DNA of 41,110 bases, from NCBI GenBank assembly GCA_964578175.1, contig CAZOBH010000010.1, positions 1 to 41,110 of the forward strand, in the 5' to 3' direction. Position 1 is the first letter of the stretch. Every line of letters begins with the position of its first letter. Source of the stretch: RUG11788 sp964578175 (GTDB lineage: Bacteria > Bacillota_I > Bacilli_A > RF39 > UBA660). A program made the translations under genes and the position numbers. The notes under the pieces are model-generated. The model worked only from the letters and a program-made list of their open reading frames with translations, was not told where the DNA came from and made no database searches. Below are positions 16,576-24,134 of this stretch, piece after piece.

Positions 16576-17748
16576 ATGAAGTTTAAGAGAATATTTGTAT
16601 TAGTATTAGATTCATTAGGAGTAGGAGAAGCACAAGATGCAGCTGACTACCAGGATGAAGGAGCAAATACGTTAAAACATATTATTGATAATTATGATAT
16701 GTTTACTCCAAATCTAGATAAATTAGGTTTTAGAAAATTACTTACTTTAGAAGATATGGATGAAGTAGAGGCATATTATACAATTGCCAAACCAATTAAT
16801 AAAGGAAAAGATAGTTTATCAGGGCACTACGAAATCGTTGGAATAGAAAACAAAGTTCCTTTTAAAATATTTAATGAAACAGGATTTCCTATTGAATTAA
16901 TAGATAAAATAGAACAAATTACAGGTAAAAGAATTATTGGTAATAAAGTAAGTCATGGAGAAGATATAATTAATGAATTAGGGGATAGACATATGGAATA
17001 TGGTTCATTAATTTTATATACTTCAGCAGATAGTACACTACAAGTTGCAGCTCATGAAGATATAGTACCTGTTAATAAATTACATACATATTGTGAAAAA
17101 ATTAGAAAAATAACATTAGATGATAAAAATAGAGTAGCTAGAGTAATAGCTAGACCTTTTACTGGTAAAAGTGGTAAATATAGATTTGTTAATAGTGATA
17201 GAAAAGATTTTTCCGTTAAACCACCAAAAAGATCTATTTTAAATAGTTTAAATGATAATCAATATAGTGTTATATCAATTGGAAAAATAGCTGATTTATT
17301 TGATGGAGAAGGAATAACTAAAACAATAAAGAGTTCTAAAACTAATATCGACACTATAAATAAACTTACTGATATAATGGAAAAGAATTTTACCGGATTA
17401 TGTTTTACTAATCTATCTGATTTTGATTCATTATATGGACATAATAGAGATACAGAGGGATATGGAAAAGCAATAGAAGAGTTTGATGTTGAAATACCAA
17501 TGATTTTAAACAAATTAAATAATGATGATTTATTAATAATTACTGCTGATCATGGTAGTGATACAACATTCCCAGGTAATGCTCATACTAGAGAAAATGT
17601 ACCTGTAATTATCTATGGAAGAAACTTTAAAGAACCTAAAAAATTAGAACCATTTGAGACACTTGCAGATATCGGAGCAACAATAGCTGATAATTTCGAA
17701 GTAGAAATGCCGGAAATAGGTACTAGTTTCTTAGATAAATTAATATAA
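16576..17748 (+). CDS. deoB: Phosphopentomutase
   Basis: Interconverts ribose-1-phosphate and ribose-5-phosphate (also the deoxy forms) in nucleoside salvage. It is an alkaline-phosphatase-superfamily enzyme with two Mn2+. Visible metal-site residues are D12 in VLVLDSLGVGE, D325 and H326 in TADHGSD, and H337 in NAHTREN. At 390 residues it is full length. AAGGAG precedes ATG 16576, 9 nt after xerD. The GAAA-loop terminator follows. Confidence 0.95.
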   Translation: MKFKRIFVLVLDSLGVGEAQDAADYQDEGANTLKHIIDNYDMFTPNLDKLGFRKLLTLEDMDEVEAYYTIAKPINKGKDSLSGHYEIVGIENKVPFKIFNETGFPIELIDKIEQITGKRIIGNKVSHGEDIINELGDRHMEYGSLILYTSADSTLQVAAHEDIVPVNKLHTYCEKIRKITLDDKNRVARVIARPFTGKSGKYRFVNSDRKDFSVKPPKRSILNSLNDNQYSVISIGKIADLFDGEGITKTIKSSKTNIDTINKLTDIMEKNFTGLCFTNLSDFDSLYGHNRDTEGYGKAIEEFDVEIPMILNKLNNDDLLIITADHGSDTTFPGNAHTRENVPVIIYGRNFKEPKKLEPFETLADIGATIADNFEVEMPEIGTSFLDKLI

Positions 17749-17750
17749 TT

Positions 17751-17773
17751 AAGCATATGAAAATATGCTTTTT
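17751..17773 (+). terminator. Intrinsic terminator with GAAA tetraloop
   Basis: Stem AAGCATAT / ATATGCTT (17751-17758, 17763-17770) with a GAAA loop; a short T-tract runs into the next promoter. Confidence 0.8.
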
Positions 17774-17775
17774 AT

Positions 17776-17804
17776 TTGACAAAATCGAACTTTTGTGCTA
17801 TAAT
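17776..17804 (+). promoter_or_regulatory. Consensus sigma-A promoter with extended -10
   Basis: TTGACA (17776-17781), 17-nt spacer ending in TGC, TATAAT (17799-17804). A perfect match, driving the gene at 17833. Confidence 0.95.
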
Positions 17805-17832
17805 TTGTGTATTATTTTAGTGGGGGTTGAAT

Positions 17833-18522
17833 ATGGAAAGAGTTATTGATAGTGATACATTAAAAAGAATGAAAGCTTTTGTATCTGAATATAAAAGAGA
17901 ATATGATTATTATGATGAAGCAAATGGTGTCTATGATTATGAGGAATTTGAAACACATACCTTAATTAATTTTGCTTTAGAAAGAAGTTTTAAAGAAAGA
18001 TCTCATAAATCATGGTTTCAACAATTATTTCATACATTTGGTTTACTTGATAGTAGTGAAGATTCATATAATTATTTTTATAGTGAAGTTTTAAAATTCT
18101 TAGATGAAATAAAAGTTAAACCATCTAGAGATATAATTGATGTAGCATCAGGACCAATTGTATGTAATCAAGTATTACAACAAGGGATTAGTAATCCAAT
18201 TCACTGTGTAGATAGAATTATGATTAGAGATAGTATTATTAATATTAGTAATAATGTTTCATTAGTAAAACAAGATTTCAGAAGTTTCTATTGGTCTAAA
18301 TTCCTAGGAAAAGATCCAGTAATAATTAGTTTATGTCCAGATAATGCAACTCCTAGTATCTTAGATGCTATAAATAGAGAAGGACTAGATTCAATGGTAT
18401 TATTAACTCCATCAAGAGATGAATACAAAGTTACTAATCCTAATTTAGAGGTAGTAGAATCATCATTAATAAGTCCTTATTGTAATGAAGAATTTAAAGT
18501 AGTAAAGACAAAGAAAAGATAG
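17833..18522 (+). CDS. Unknown protein with Rossmann/methyltransferase-like motif (paralogue A)
   Basis: 229 residues, not recognised. A helical, acidic N-terminal part (1-95) leads into IIDVASGPIV (101-110), which resembles the glycine motif I of class I methyltransferases, followed by a second strand ending in an acidic residue (IHCVDR, D127). The next gene has the same layout: SHKSWFQQL here and SHSSW there, then GxxDxxD-type spacing, then the GP-containing motif. No catalytic motif IV is evident. ATG 17833 is chosen over an in-frame TTG at 17827 because GGGGG (17822-17826) lies 6 nt upstream. A consensus promoter suggests high expression. It could be a methyltransferase or a non-catalytic relative. 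Confidence 0.7.
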   Translation: MERVIDSDTLKRMKAFVSEYKREYDYYDEANGVYDYEEFETHTLINFALERSFKERSHKSWFQQLFHTFGLLDSSEDSYNYFYSEVLKFLDEIKVKPSRDIIDVASGPIVCNQVLQQGISNPIHCVDRIMIRDSIINISNNVSLVKQDFRSFYWSKFLGKDPVIISLCPDNATPSILDAINREGLDSMVLLTPSRDEYKVTNPNLEVVESSLISPYCNEEFKVVKTKKR

Positions 18523-18542
18523 TTAACTAAAACTATCTTTTT
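18515..18542 (+). terminator. Intrinsic terminator between the two paralogues
   Basis: Ten-bp stem AAAGATAGTT / AACTATCTTT (18515-18524, 18531-18540) followed by T. The stop codon of the upstream gene lies in the stem. Confidence 0.82.
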
Positions 18543-18543
18543 A

Positions 18544-18552
18544 TGTTATACT
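18544..18552 (+). promoter_or_regulatory. Extended -10 promoter of paralogue B
   Basis: TGT-TATACT, the same 9-mer as at 8270-8278, again directly after a terminator. No good -35. Confidence 0.5.
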
Positions 18553-18575
18553 CATATTAAGATTGAGGTGTTAAT

Positions 18576-19499
18576 ATGACTTTAGAACAATTTGAAGAAA
18601 TAAAAGAGTTTATTATTGCTCATAAAGATGTTTATGACATGGAAGATGATGAATATAGAGAATATTTAATTGAAAATGGAGATTATGGAGAATTACAATT
18701 ATTAGAGGCAAATCCAGCTCATAGAAGAATGATTAATCAATTACAAAGTTCATTTGAAAGTCATACTCATTCTTCATGGCTAACACAATTATATGAAATA
18801 GCACATTTATATAAAGCAGGAGAAGACCCTTATGATAAATATATTAGTCAATTTATTGCTTATGCAGAAGAAAATATACCTGACTATAAAAGTAGACCAA
18901 TACTTGAAATTGCTGGAGGTCCAATACCTGTTATAGCAAGTAAGTTAGCTAGAAAACTAGGGGTTCCAGTAACATTTCTTGATAGAGGTGGAATAAATAC
19001 AGAAGAGTTTCCTTATATTGATTATAGACCTACAATTTCATTTGATAGACCCAATATGAAAGTGGTAAGATCAAATGAGTTTGTTCAAGCAACTGAAAGG
19101 GTTAAAGGGCCAGAGATTCATTTAGTAAAAGGAAAATCAAATGGAATAGTTACATTCTATAAAACAACTGTTCCACCAGATACATATGATTTTGATGCTG
19201 GAGAAAGTAGAGCAAGTAAAATTGATAGTGCATTACTAGTTGATAGACCGATAATTATTGCGTACAATCCGGATTCATTACTTACTTTTGTAAGAGATAC
19301 TATATTAGATAGTGGACTTCCATCATTTGTTATATTTTCACCAACTAATAGTTATAGTGAGACAGGAATATATCGTGATAAACTTGTTGAAAAAAGATTA
19401 AATCCAACAGAAATTAGTTATATTGATCCATTTGAAAGAACTAGTTCTGGACAAGTAGTTGTAAATCATGGTATTGCTACACCTGGAAGACATAGATAA
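18576..19499 (+). CDS. Unknown protein with Rossmann/methyltransferase-like motif (paralogue B)
   Basis: 307 residues, not recognised. An acidic helical N-terminus (1-60) is followed by SHTHSSWLTQLYEIAHLYKA (62-81), then ILEIAGGPIPVIASKLARK (109-127) and VTFLDRGG (132-139). The last two resemble motif I and the acidic end of strand 2 of SAM-dependent methyltransferases. The layout parallels the preceding gene, but B carries an insertion of about 60 residues (about 145-210) before IIIAYNPDSLLTF. No motif IV (NPPY or DPPY) is present. GAGGTG (18565-18570) lies 5 nt before ATG 18576. Separate promoter and terminator mean it is regulated apart from A. Confidence 0.7.
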   Translation: MTLEQFEEIKEFIIAHKDVYDMEDDEYREYLIENGDYGELQLLEANPAHRRMINQLQSSFESHTHSSWLTQLYEIAHLYKAGEDPYDKYISQFIAYAEENIPDYKSRPILEIAGGPIPVIASKLARKLGVPVTFLDRGGINTEEFPYIDYRPTISFDRPNMKVVRSNEFVQATERVKGPEIHLVKGKSNGIVTFYKTTVPPDTYDFDAGESRASKIDSALLVDRPIIIAYNPDSLLTFVRDTILDSGLPSFVIFSPTNSYSETGIYRDKLVEKRLNPTEISYIDPFERTSSGQVVVNHGIATPGRHR

Positions 19500-19520
19500 G
19501 AAGAGTAAATCTTCTTTTTT
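19498..19520 (+). terminator. Intrinsic terminator
   Basis: Stem AAGAAGA / TCTTCTT (19498-19504, 19510-19516), 5-nt loop, then T. It overlaps the stop codon of the gene ending at 19499. Confidence 0.85.
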
Positions 19521-19522
19521 TA

Positions 19523-19551
19523 TTGTTAGATTATTTTTAAAATGATATACT
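19523..19551 (+). promoter_or_regulatory. Promoter of the SPFH/zinc-ribbon operon
   Basis: TTGTTA (19523-19528), 17-nt spacer ending in TGA, TATACT (19546-19551). Good extended -10 promoter. Confidence 0.8.
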
Positions 19552-19571
19552 TTAATTGTAGAGGTAGAATA

Positions 19572-19655
19572 ATGCCTTTAAAAATCTTATTAGGAGGAAA
19601 AGAAAATGGGATTTATACAAGCATTTACAGGAGCACTTGGTGGAACTTTCGCTGA
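19572..19655 (+). CDS. Possible leader ORF overlapping the SPFH gene
   Basis: A 27-residue frame beginning MPLKILLGGK, with GAGGT 6 nt upstream. It runs through the ribosome binding site and start of the SPFH gene in another frame and stops at TGA 19653-19655. It has its own ribosome binding site, but nothing proves that it is translated. Confidence 0.3.
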   Translation: MPLKILLGGKENGIYTSIYRSTWWNFR

Positions 19656-20814
19656 TGAATGGAAAGATTTCTATAAACCACAAGATGGAGTTCCTGCAAC
19701 AGCTGCTTTATTTCAAGCAGTACCACAAGGACAAAATAATAATAGAGGAGAAAACACTAAAGGTAGTGAAAATATCATCTCAAATGGAAGTAAAATTATA
19801 GTTCCAGAAGGAACAGCATTAATTACATTACAAGATGGTCAAATTACTGGATTAGTTGCTGAACCAGGAGGATATACATTTACTTCAGATGATCCTAATT
19901 CTAAATCATTCTTTGGAGGAGATAAATTAACTAGTATTTTCTCAACTACATGGGAAAGATTTAAATTTGGTGGACAACCAGGAAGTCAACAATTAGCATT
20001 TTATGTTAATATGAAAGAAATTCCTAATAATAAATTTGGAACTCAATCTGAAATTTATTGGGATGATGCTTTCTTTGGAACACAAGTTGGAGCAATTACA
20101 AGAGGTACTTATACATTAAATATAGTAGATCCATTACTATTTGTTAAAAATTATGTACCTGCTCAATACTTACAACCAGGAGCACCAGTATTTGATTTTG
20201 CTGATGAAAACAATGATGCTGCAAGTCAATTATTCAATGAAGTAGTTGGTTCACTTGCTCAAGCATTCTCAATTTATACAAATGATCCAAGTAAAGGAAA
20301 TAGAATGACTAAAATCCAAAGTGATTCTGTTGGATTTGGACAAGCTTTATCACAAGCTGTAGAAGAAGCATATAATTGGAAAAGTGATAGAGGACTTGAA
20401 ATAGTTAAGACTGCAATTGTTGCAATTGAATACGATGAAGATACTAAGGCTCTTATGTCTGATGTTAAGAAAGCTGATGCATTAGCTGGAGCAAGAGGAA
20501 ATTCATTCATGCAACAAGCTGCTGCTCGTGGAATTCAAGCTGCTGGAGAAAATGGAGGAGCTACTGGTATGGCATTCATGGGAATGGGAATGGGTGCTGC
20601 TGGTAATGTAATGGGAGCTGTTCAACAACCTAATACTGAATCAAGTTACCAACCAGCATTTAATCAACCTCAACCTCAAGCTCAAGAACAACCTGCACAA
20701 CCTACACAACAATCTCCAACTGATAGATTATTAGAAATGAAAAAATTATTAGATGCTGGAGCTATTTCACAAGAAGAATACGATAAAGTTAAAGCTGAAG
20801 TTCTAGGACAATAG
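19606..20814 (+). CDS. YdjI-like SPFH-domain protein with C-terminal SHOCT domain
   Basis: 402 residues resembling COG4260 (Bacillus YdjI, the so-called virion-core-like SPFH family). The N-terminus MGFIQAFTGALGGTFADEWKDF is typical, shown here as residues 1-20 plus two. An SPFH beta-sandwich (about 55-190) follows, then a helical region (200-300), a Met/Gly/Ala-rich linker, a Pro/Gln-rich linker (about 343-370) and a SHOCT helix pair (LLEMKKLLDAGAISQEEYDK). There is no classical transmembrane helix. AGGAGG precedes ATG 19606. In Bacillus, YdjI acts with YdjG/YdjH in the PspA envelope-stress operon. Here the next gene is YdjG-like, which supports the call. Confidence 0.85.
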   Translation: MGFIQAFTGALGGTFADEWKDFYKPQDGVPATAALFQAVPQGQNNNRGENTKGSENIISNGSKIIVPEGTALITLQDGQITGLVAEPGGYTFTSDDPNSKSFFGGDKLTSIFSTTWERFKFGGQPGSQQLAFYVNMKEIPNNKFGTQSEIYWDDAFFGTQVGAITRGTYTLNIVDPLLFVKNYVPAQYLQPGAPVFDFADENNDAASQLFNEVVGSLAQAFSIYTNDPSKGNRMTKIQSDSVGFGQALSQAVEEAYNWKSDRGLEIVKTAIVAIEYDEDTKALMSDVKKADALAGARGNSFMQQAAARGIQAAGENGGATGMAFMGMGMGAAGNVMGAVQQPNTESSYQPAFNQPQPQAQEQPAQPTQQSPTDRLLEMKKLLDAGAISQEEYDKVKAEVLGQ

Positions 20815-20816
20815 TT

Positions 20817-22364
20817 ATGAGTGAAACTCTTAACGAAAAAGAGATAAATGTAGAAGATGAAAATAAAGTTATACAAACGGATATAGATTCAAAAGATGGA
20901 CAAAACAAATGTCCTAAATGTGGAGCTACTGATATATCTACTAACGTTAAAACTGGAAAACTTAGATGTAATTTTTGCCATTATGAGTTTGATCCTAAAA
21001 AAGTTAATGGTTTTGTAGAAGATATTTCAAAACTAGAAGGACAAGTAATAGCATCAGGAGCGAAAGATATAATTGCAGATAGTAAAGACGTTATGACATT
21101 TAAATGTAGTAGTTGTGGAGCAGAAGTAGTAATAGATACTAAAGATGCTCTACAAGCTAGATGTCATTGGTGTCGTAATATTTTATCTGTTAACCAACAA
21201 ATACCTAATGGTGCAGTTCCTGATGTAGTTCTTGCTTTTAAAACAACTAAACAAGAAGCTCAAACAAAGATTAATGAATTTGTTAAAAATAGAAACTTTT
21301 ATGCTAATACTAAATTTAAGAAAGAATTTACTACAGATAATATAATGGGAGTATATTTCCCATATGTATTAGTAGATATAAATGGACATGCAAATTTAGT
21401 AGGAGAAGCTGAAATTGAAACGAGAAGTTATACAGTATCAGTTGGTAATGATCGAAGAGAAAGAAGATATGATGCAGATAGGTATCATGTAGAAAGAGAT
21501 TTTGATATAGCTATTTCAGGTTTATCTCTTGAATCAAATAAAGATAGATTAGATACAAATTCTAAAGATAAAACAAATAATATTATTAATTCAATTATGC
21601 CTTTTGATATTGAAAATTGTGTTAAATATGATGCTAATTATTTAAGAGGATATACTTCTGAAAGAAGAGATACTAATATAGATGATTTAAGAGTAATTGT
21701 TGCAACTCAATCAAAAGATATAGCAAGATTTGCTGCTAATGATTCTATGAAGAAATATGATAGAGGTGCTAATTGGTCTAAAGAGGATCTTAAAATTAAA
21801 GGTCAACAATGGAAAACTGCTTATTTACCTGTATGGTTATATAGTTATCAGCAAGTAAAAAGTGATGGAAAGAAAGTGCTTCATTACGTTGCAGTCAATG
21901 CTAGAACTAAAGAAACGATGGGTAGTGTTCCAATTAATATTCCTAAATTATTAATAGTATCTATTATAGTTGAAATTATTGCGATTTTTATTGCATTTGA
22001 CTTATTAGAAGACTTTGATTATAACATAATATTTTTAGCAGCCGGTCCATTATACTACTGGCTTATTAAAAGTAGATATAGAAATCAAAATGCAAGACAT
22101 ACTTATGAATTAGAAACTAAAAGAGATGTTACTAATTTAAAAAGTGTTGATAAATTTTTGAAATCTGAAAAGGGACTTAGAAATTCAATGATAGAAGGAT
22201 GTAATAATACTAGTGTTAAAGGATCTAATACAGGTGATTCTTTGTCAAAGATATCAAAAAGTACTGTTGCATCTGCCTTAGGTGTAGATGAAGATGTAGT
22301 TGGATTTGTAGAAAATTTAAAAGATATAAATAAGAAAGAAAAAAAAGGTGACGATAATAAATAA
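20817..22364 (+). CDS. YdjG-like membrane protein with two zinc ribbons
   Basis: 515 residues. Two TFIIB-type zinc ribbons are at the N-terminus: C32, C35, C51, C54 and C97, C100, C116, C119. A large soluble domain (about 130-370) with YFPYVLVDINGHA and AYLPVWLYSYQ follows, then two membrane helices (about 380-402 and 408-422) and a cytoplasmic tail. This is the architecture of YdjG-type zinc-ribbon membrane proteins, but longer than Bacillus YdjG. ATG 20817 is 2 nt after the SPFH stop with no strong ribosome binding site of its own, so it is translationally coupled. Probable partner and membrane anchor of the SPFH protein (inference from family and context). Confidence 0.8.
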   Translation: MSETLNEKEINVEDENKVIQTDIDSKDGQNKCPKCGATDISTNVKTGKLRCNFCHYEFDPKKVNGFVEDISKLEGQVIASGAKDIIADSKDVMTFKCSSCGAEVVIDTKDALQARCHWCRNILSVNQQIPNGAVPDVVLAFKTTKQEAQTKINEFVKNRNFYANTKFKKEFTTDNIMGVYFPYVLVDINGHANLVGEAEIETRSYTVSVGNDRRERRYDADRYHVERDFDIAISGLSLESNKDRLDTNSKDKTNNIINSIMPFDIENCVKYDANYLRGYTSERRDTNIDDLRVIVATQSKDIARFAANDSMKKYDRGANWSKEDLKIKGQQWKTAYLPVWLYSYQQVKSDGKKVLHYVAVNARTKETMGSVPINIPKLLIVSIIVEIIAIFIAFDLLEDFDYNIIFLAAGPLYYWLIKSRYRNQNARHTYELETKRDVTNLKSVDKFLKSEKGLRNSMIEGCNNTSVKGSNTGDSLSKISKSTVASALGVDEDVVGFVENLKDINKKEKKGDDNK

Positions 22365-22375
22365 GTTACCTTTTT
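22342..22375 (+). terminator. Partial terminator or attenuator hairpin
   Basis: Eleven-bp stem with one G-T pair (22342-22352, 22365-22375), 12-nt loop; the T run is part of the stem. It may reduce rather than stop read-through to the next gene. Confidence 0.5.
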
Positions 22376-22393
22376 ATCTAGAGAAGAGTAGAT

Positions 22394-22951
22394 ATGGTTA
22401 ATAAGAAATTAATTAAAGTACTTGTTAGTATTCCTGTTATTCTATTAGCTATGTATTTTATCCCTATATTAGGAGTATTATTAATTATATTTAGATATGT
22501 ATTCTATAAAGGGAATAAAATATACCAAATTCCTAAGTATTTTCTTATTATAGGTATAGTTATACTATTTCCATTGTTAACGTCAAAAATAAGCGGTTTA
22601 TTGAGGGTAGAGGTACCATATTTAAATGATATAGTAAACAATGATATATATAGTAGTCTTATAACCTATAGTAAAAGATTATTAATAGTAGGGGTACTTG
22701 CCCTATTTATATCATATATAGTTTGGAATGTATTATTAGCTGCAAAAAGAACAGTTAAGAATTATGTTGCTGATAGAATAAAAGAAGAAAATGAAATTAA
22801 CGAAAAGAATAATATGATAGAAAAAGAAAAACAAACTAGAGCAAAAAATACTCATGCAGTGAAGTGCCCTCACTGTGGAGAGGTAAATATCATCACTTCT
22901 CAAACAGGAACATGTAAGTATTGTAGAAATAAAATAGAGTACAAAAAATAG
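22394..22951 (+). CDS. Membrane protein with C-terminal zinc ribbon, unknown function
   Basis: 185 residues. Three to four hydrophobic segments (about 8-36, 46-66, 92-115) are followed by a charged Lys/Glu coiled region (120-150) and a C-terminal zinc ribbon with CPHC and CKYC. This is the reverse order of the preceding protein, where the ribbons come first. The ribosome binding site is weak (GAGAAGAG). Probably transcribed from the SPFH promoter through the partial terminator. No family recognised; a link to the SPFH/YdjG-like pair is inferred from position and the shared zinc-ribbon theme. Confidence 0.72.
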   Translation: MVNKKLIKVLVSIPVILLAMYFIPILGVLLIIFRYVFYKGNKIYQIPKYFLIIGIVILFPLLTSKISGLLRVEVPYLNDIVNNDIYSSLITYSKRLLIVGVLALFISYIVWNVLLAAKRTVKNYVADRIKEENEINEKNNMIEKEKQTRAKNTHAVKCPHCGEVNIITSQTGTCKYCRNKIEYKK

Positions 22952-22961
22952 TACTCTTTTT
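22936..22961 (+). terminator. Intrinsic terminator
   Basis: Stem AGAGTAC / GTACTCT (22936-22942, 22951-22957), 8-nt loop, then T. It covers the end of the coding sequence. Confidence 0.82.
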
Positions 22962-23246
22962 ATATACCTTATTATATATATAAATATGGTTATTATATAT
23001 AACCTTATTAAATAATATAAATAAGGTTATAATAAATAAATCAATATCAAATAATGTAAATTTAATAATTAAAATATTTTCATACAAATAATTTCATGTT
23101 AATCTAAATATGTCTGGTGTAGTATGATGATATAGACTAATAGATTAAAAGATCTATTTCTAATACTCAATAGTATCTCATTTAATTTGTGAAAATAATT
23201 ATCAAGGCAACATAATATCAATTATAGGAAGTTTATTTTCGAAAGT
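22962..23246. other. Convergent intergenic gap with AT-rich inverted repeats and possible structured RNA
   Basis: No reading frame with a ribosome binding site is visible. Contents: a 12-bp inverted repeat, 22998-23009 with 23020-23031 (TATAACCTTATT arm); TTAATCTA (23099-23106) pairing with TAGATTAA (23141-23148), enclosing GTCT/AGAC; ATACT/AGTAT (23163-23176); and a TTTATTTTCGAAAGTAAA near-palindrome (23232-23249). The gap lies between a plus-strand and a minus-strand terminator, so it belongs to neither flanking transcript. Confidence 0.5.
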
Positions 23247-23267
23247 AAAAAGACTAAAAAGTCTTTT
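23247..23267 (-). terminator. Terminator of the minus-strand gene at 23270
   Basis: Stem AAAAGACT / AGTCTTTT (23248-23255, 23260-23267) with a 4-nt loop; on the minus strand a short T run follows. Confidence 0.65.
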
Positions 23268-23269
23268 AT

Positions 23270-24007
23270 TTATTTGGTTTTAACTAATACTGCAATAGCT
23301 TTATCTATTGGTCCTCCATAACTGTAATAATAATCAGTTAATGCTAGGACTTTATCTGTATCTTGCCTATATGTTCTTTGATCATTTCTAATTCTTTTTA
23401 AATCAAATAAACTAACATCTTGTGTAGTTAAATATACATCTTTAATATTGCTATAAGTATAGTAAGAACCATTAGATGATCTTATATCACTCCATTCATT
23501 AGCAGCAGGATCTGCATATGTTAAGTCTCCTAGTTCATCATCTTGGAATCCTGTAACATATATTCTTAGTTCCCCTACATTATATGCAAATAGATTACCA
23601 TCATCATCTTTAATCGCAAATGCAAAAGCAGTAATACTATCTTTCCACTTCTCTTTCACTTCTTTTTTAAGTTCAATAAATCTACCAATCAATGAATTTG
23701 AATCATCTCTAGATGTAATTGGTCCTTGTTTAGAAGGATCTGCTTTATCTACACTTAACTCAGTAAATATCTTACTTATAGAACTAGTTAAGTAGTCAGC
23801 TTCTTCTCTACTACTACTCATTGCCATAGTAATCATTTTAAATGAACTATTATCTGGATGTACTATATCATTAGTACTTAAGAATGTATTTAACTCTTCA
23901 TTAAGTTTATCGTCTCCAGTAACGATGCAGGAATAGCTAGATGTTTTACTAATTACGTAATTATCGTCGCTATGATGTTTAACAAATAAATTTCTGATTT
24001 TAATCAT
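23270..24007 (-). CDS. PP2C-like protein, probably non-catalytic
   Basis: 245 residues, not firmly recognised. Several segments line up with PP2C-family phosphatases. AYNVGELRIYV (141-151) recalls the NVGDSRxYL strand, VYLTTQDVSL (191-200) the LTxDHS strand, LALTDYYYSY (221-230) the LASDGL strand, and IDKAIAVLV (234-242) the final DNxTxxVV strand. In each, a metal-binding or signature residue is replaced (GD to GE, SDG to TDY, DN to DK). A pseudophosphatase or sensor is therefore possible (inference). There is no signal peptide. AAAGGAGA precedes the start. It is a single-gene unit with its own promoter and terminator. Confidence 0.6.
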   Translation of the reverse strand: MIKIRNLFVKHHSDDNYVISKTSSYSCIVTGDDKLNEELNTFLSTNDIVHPDNSSFKMITMAMSSSREEADYLTSSISKIFTELSVDKADPSKQGPITSRDDSNSLIGRFIELKKEVKEKWKDSITAFAFAIKDDDGNLFAYNVGELRIYVTGFQDDELGDLTYADPAANEWSDIRSSNGSYYTYSNIKDVYLTTQDVSLFDLKRIRNDQRTYRQDTDKVLALTDYYYSYGGPIDKAIAVLVKTK

Positions 24008-24035
24008 ATTTTCTCCTTTTCTTAATGTGGGTTAT

Positions 24036-24044
24036 ATTATATCA
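24036..24044 (-). promoter_or_regulatory. Extended -10 promoter of the PP2C-like gene
   Basis: On the minus strand TGA-TATAAT, about 30 nt before the start codon. No clear -35. Confidence 0.5.
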
Positions 24045-24111
24045 TATTTTGCTCTTATTTATAAGGATAATAGTCTTTAAATTAAACCAATTGTGTAAAT
24101 TATTGTAAAAT

Positions 24112-24134
24112 AAAAAAGATATCTTTCGATATCT
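24112..24134 (-). terminator. Intrinsic terminator with GAAA tetraloop
   Basis: On the minus strand AGATATC-GAAA-GATATCT, then a run of T. It overlaps the end of the HTH gene. Confidence 0.88.

Noticed and set aside
20274..20876. Two antisense frames over the SPFH gene and its junction
   Set aside because: No ribosome binding sites or promoter, and composition typical of shadow frames.
22970..23031. AT-rich repeated ACCTTATT and AAGGTTA motifs considered as a CRISPR array or origin
   Set aside because: Only two or three imperfect copies, no regular spacers, and no dnaA boxes or cas genes nearby.
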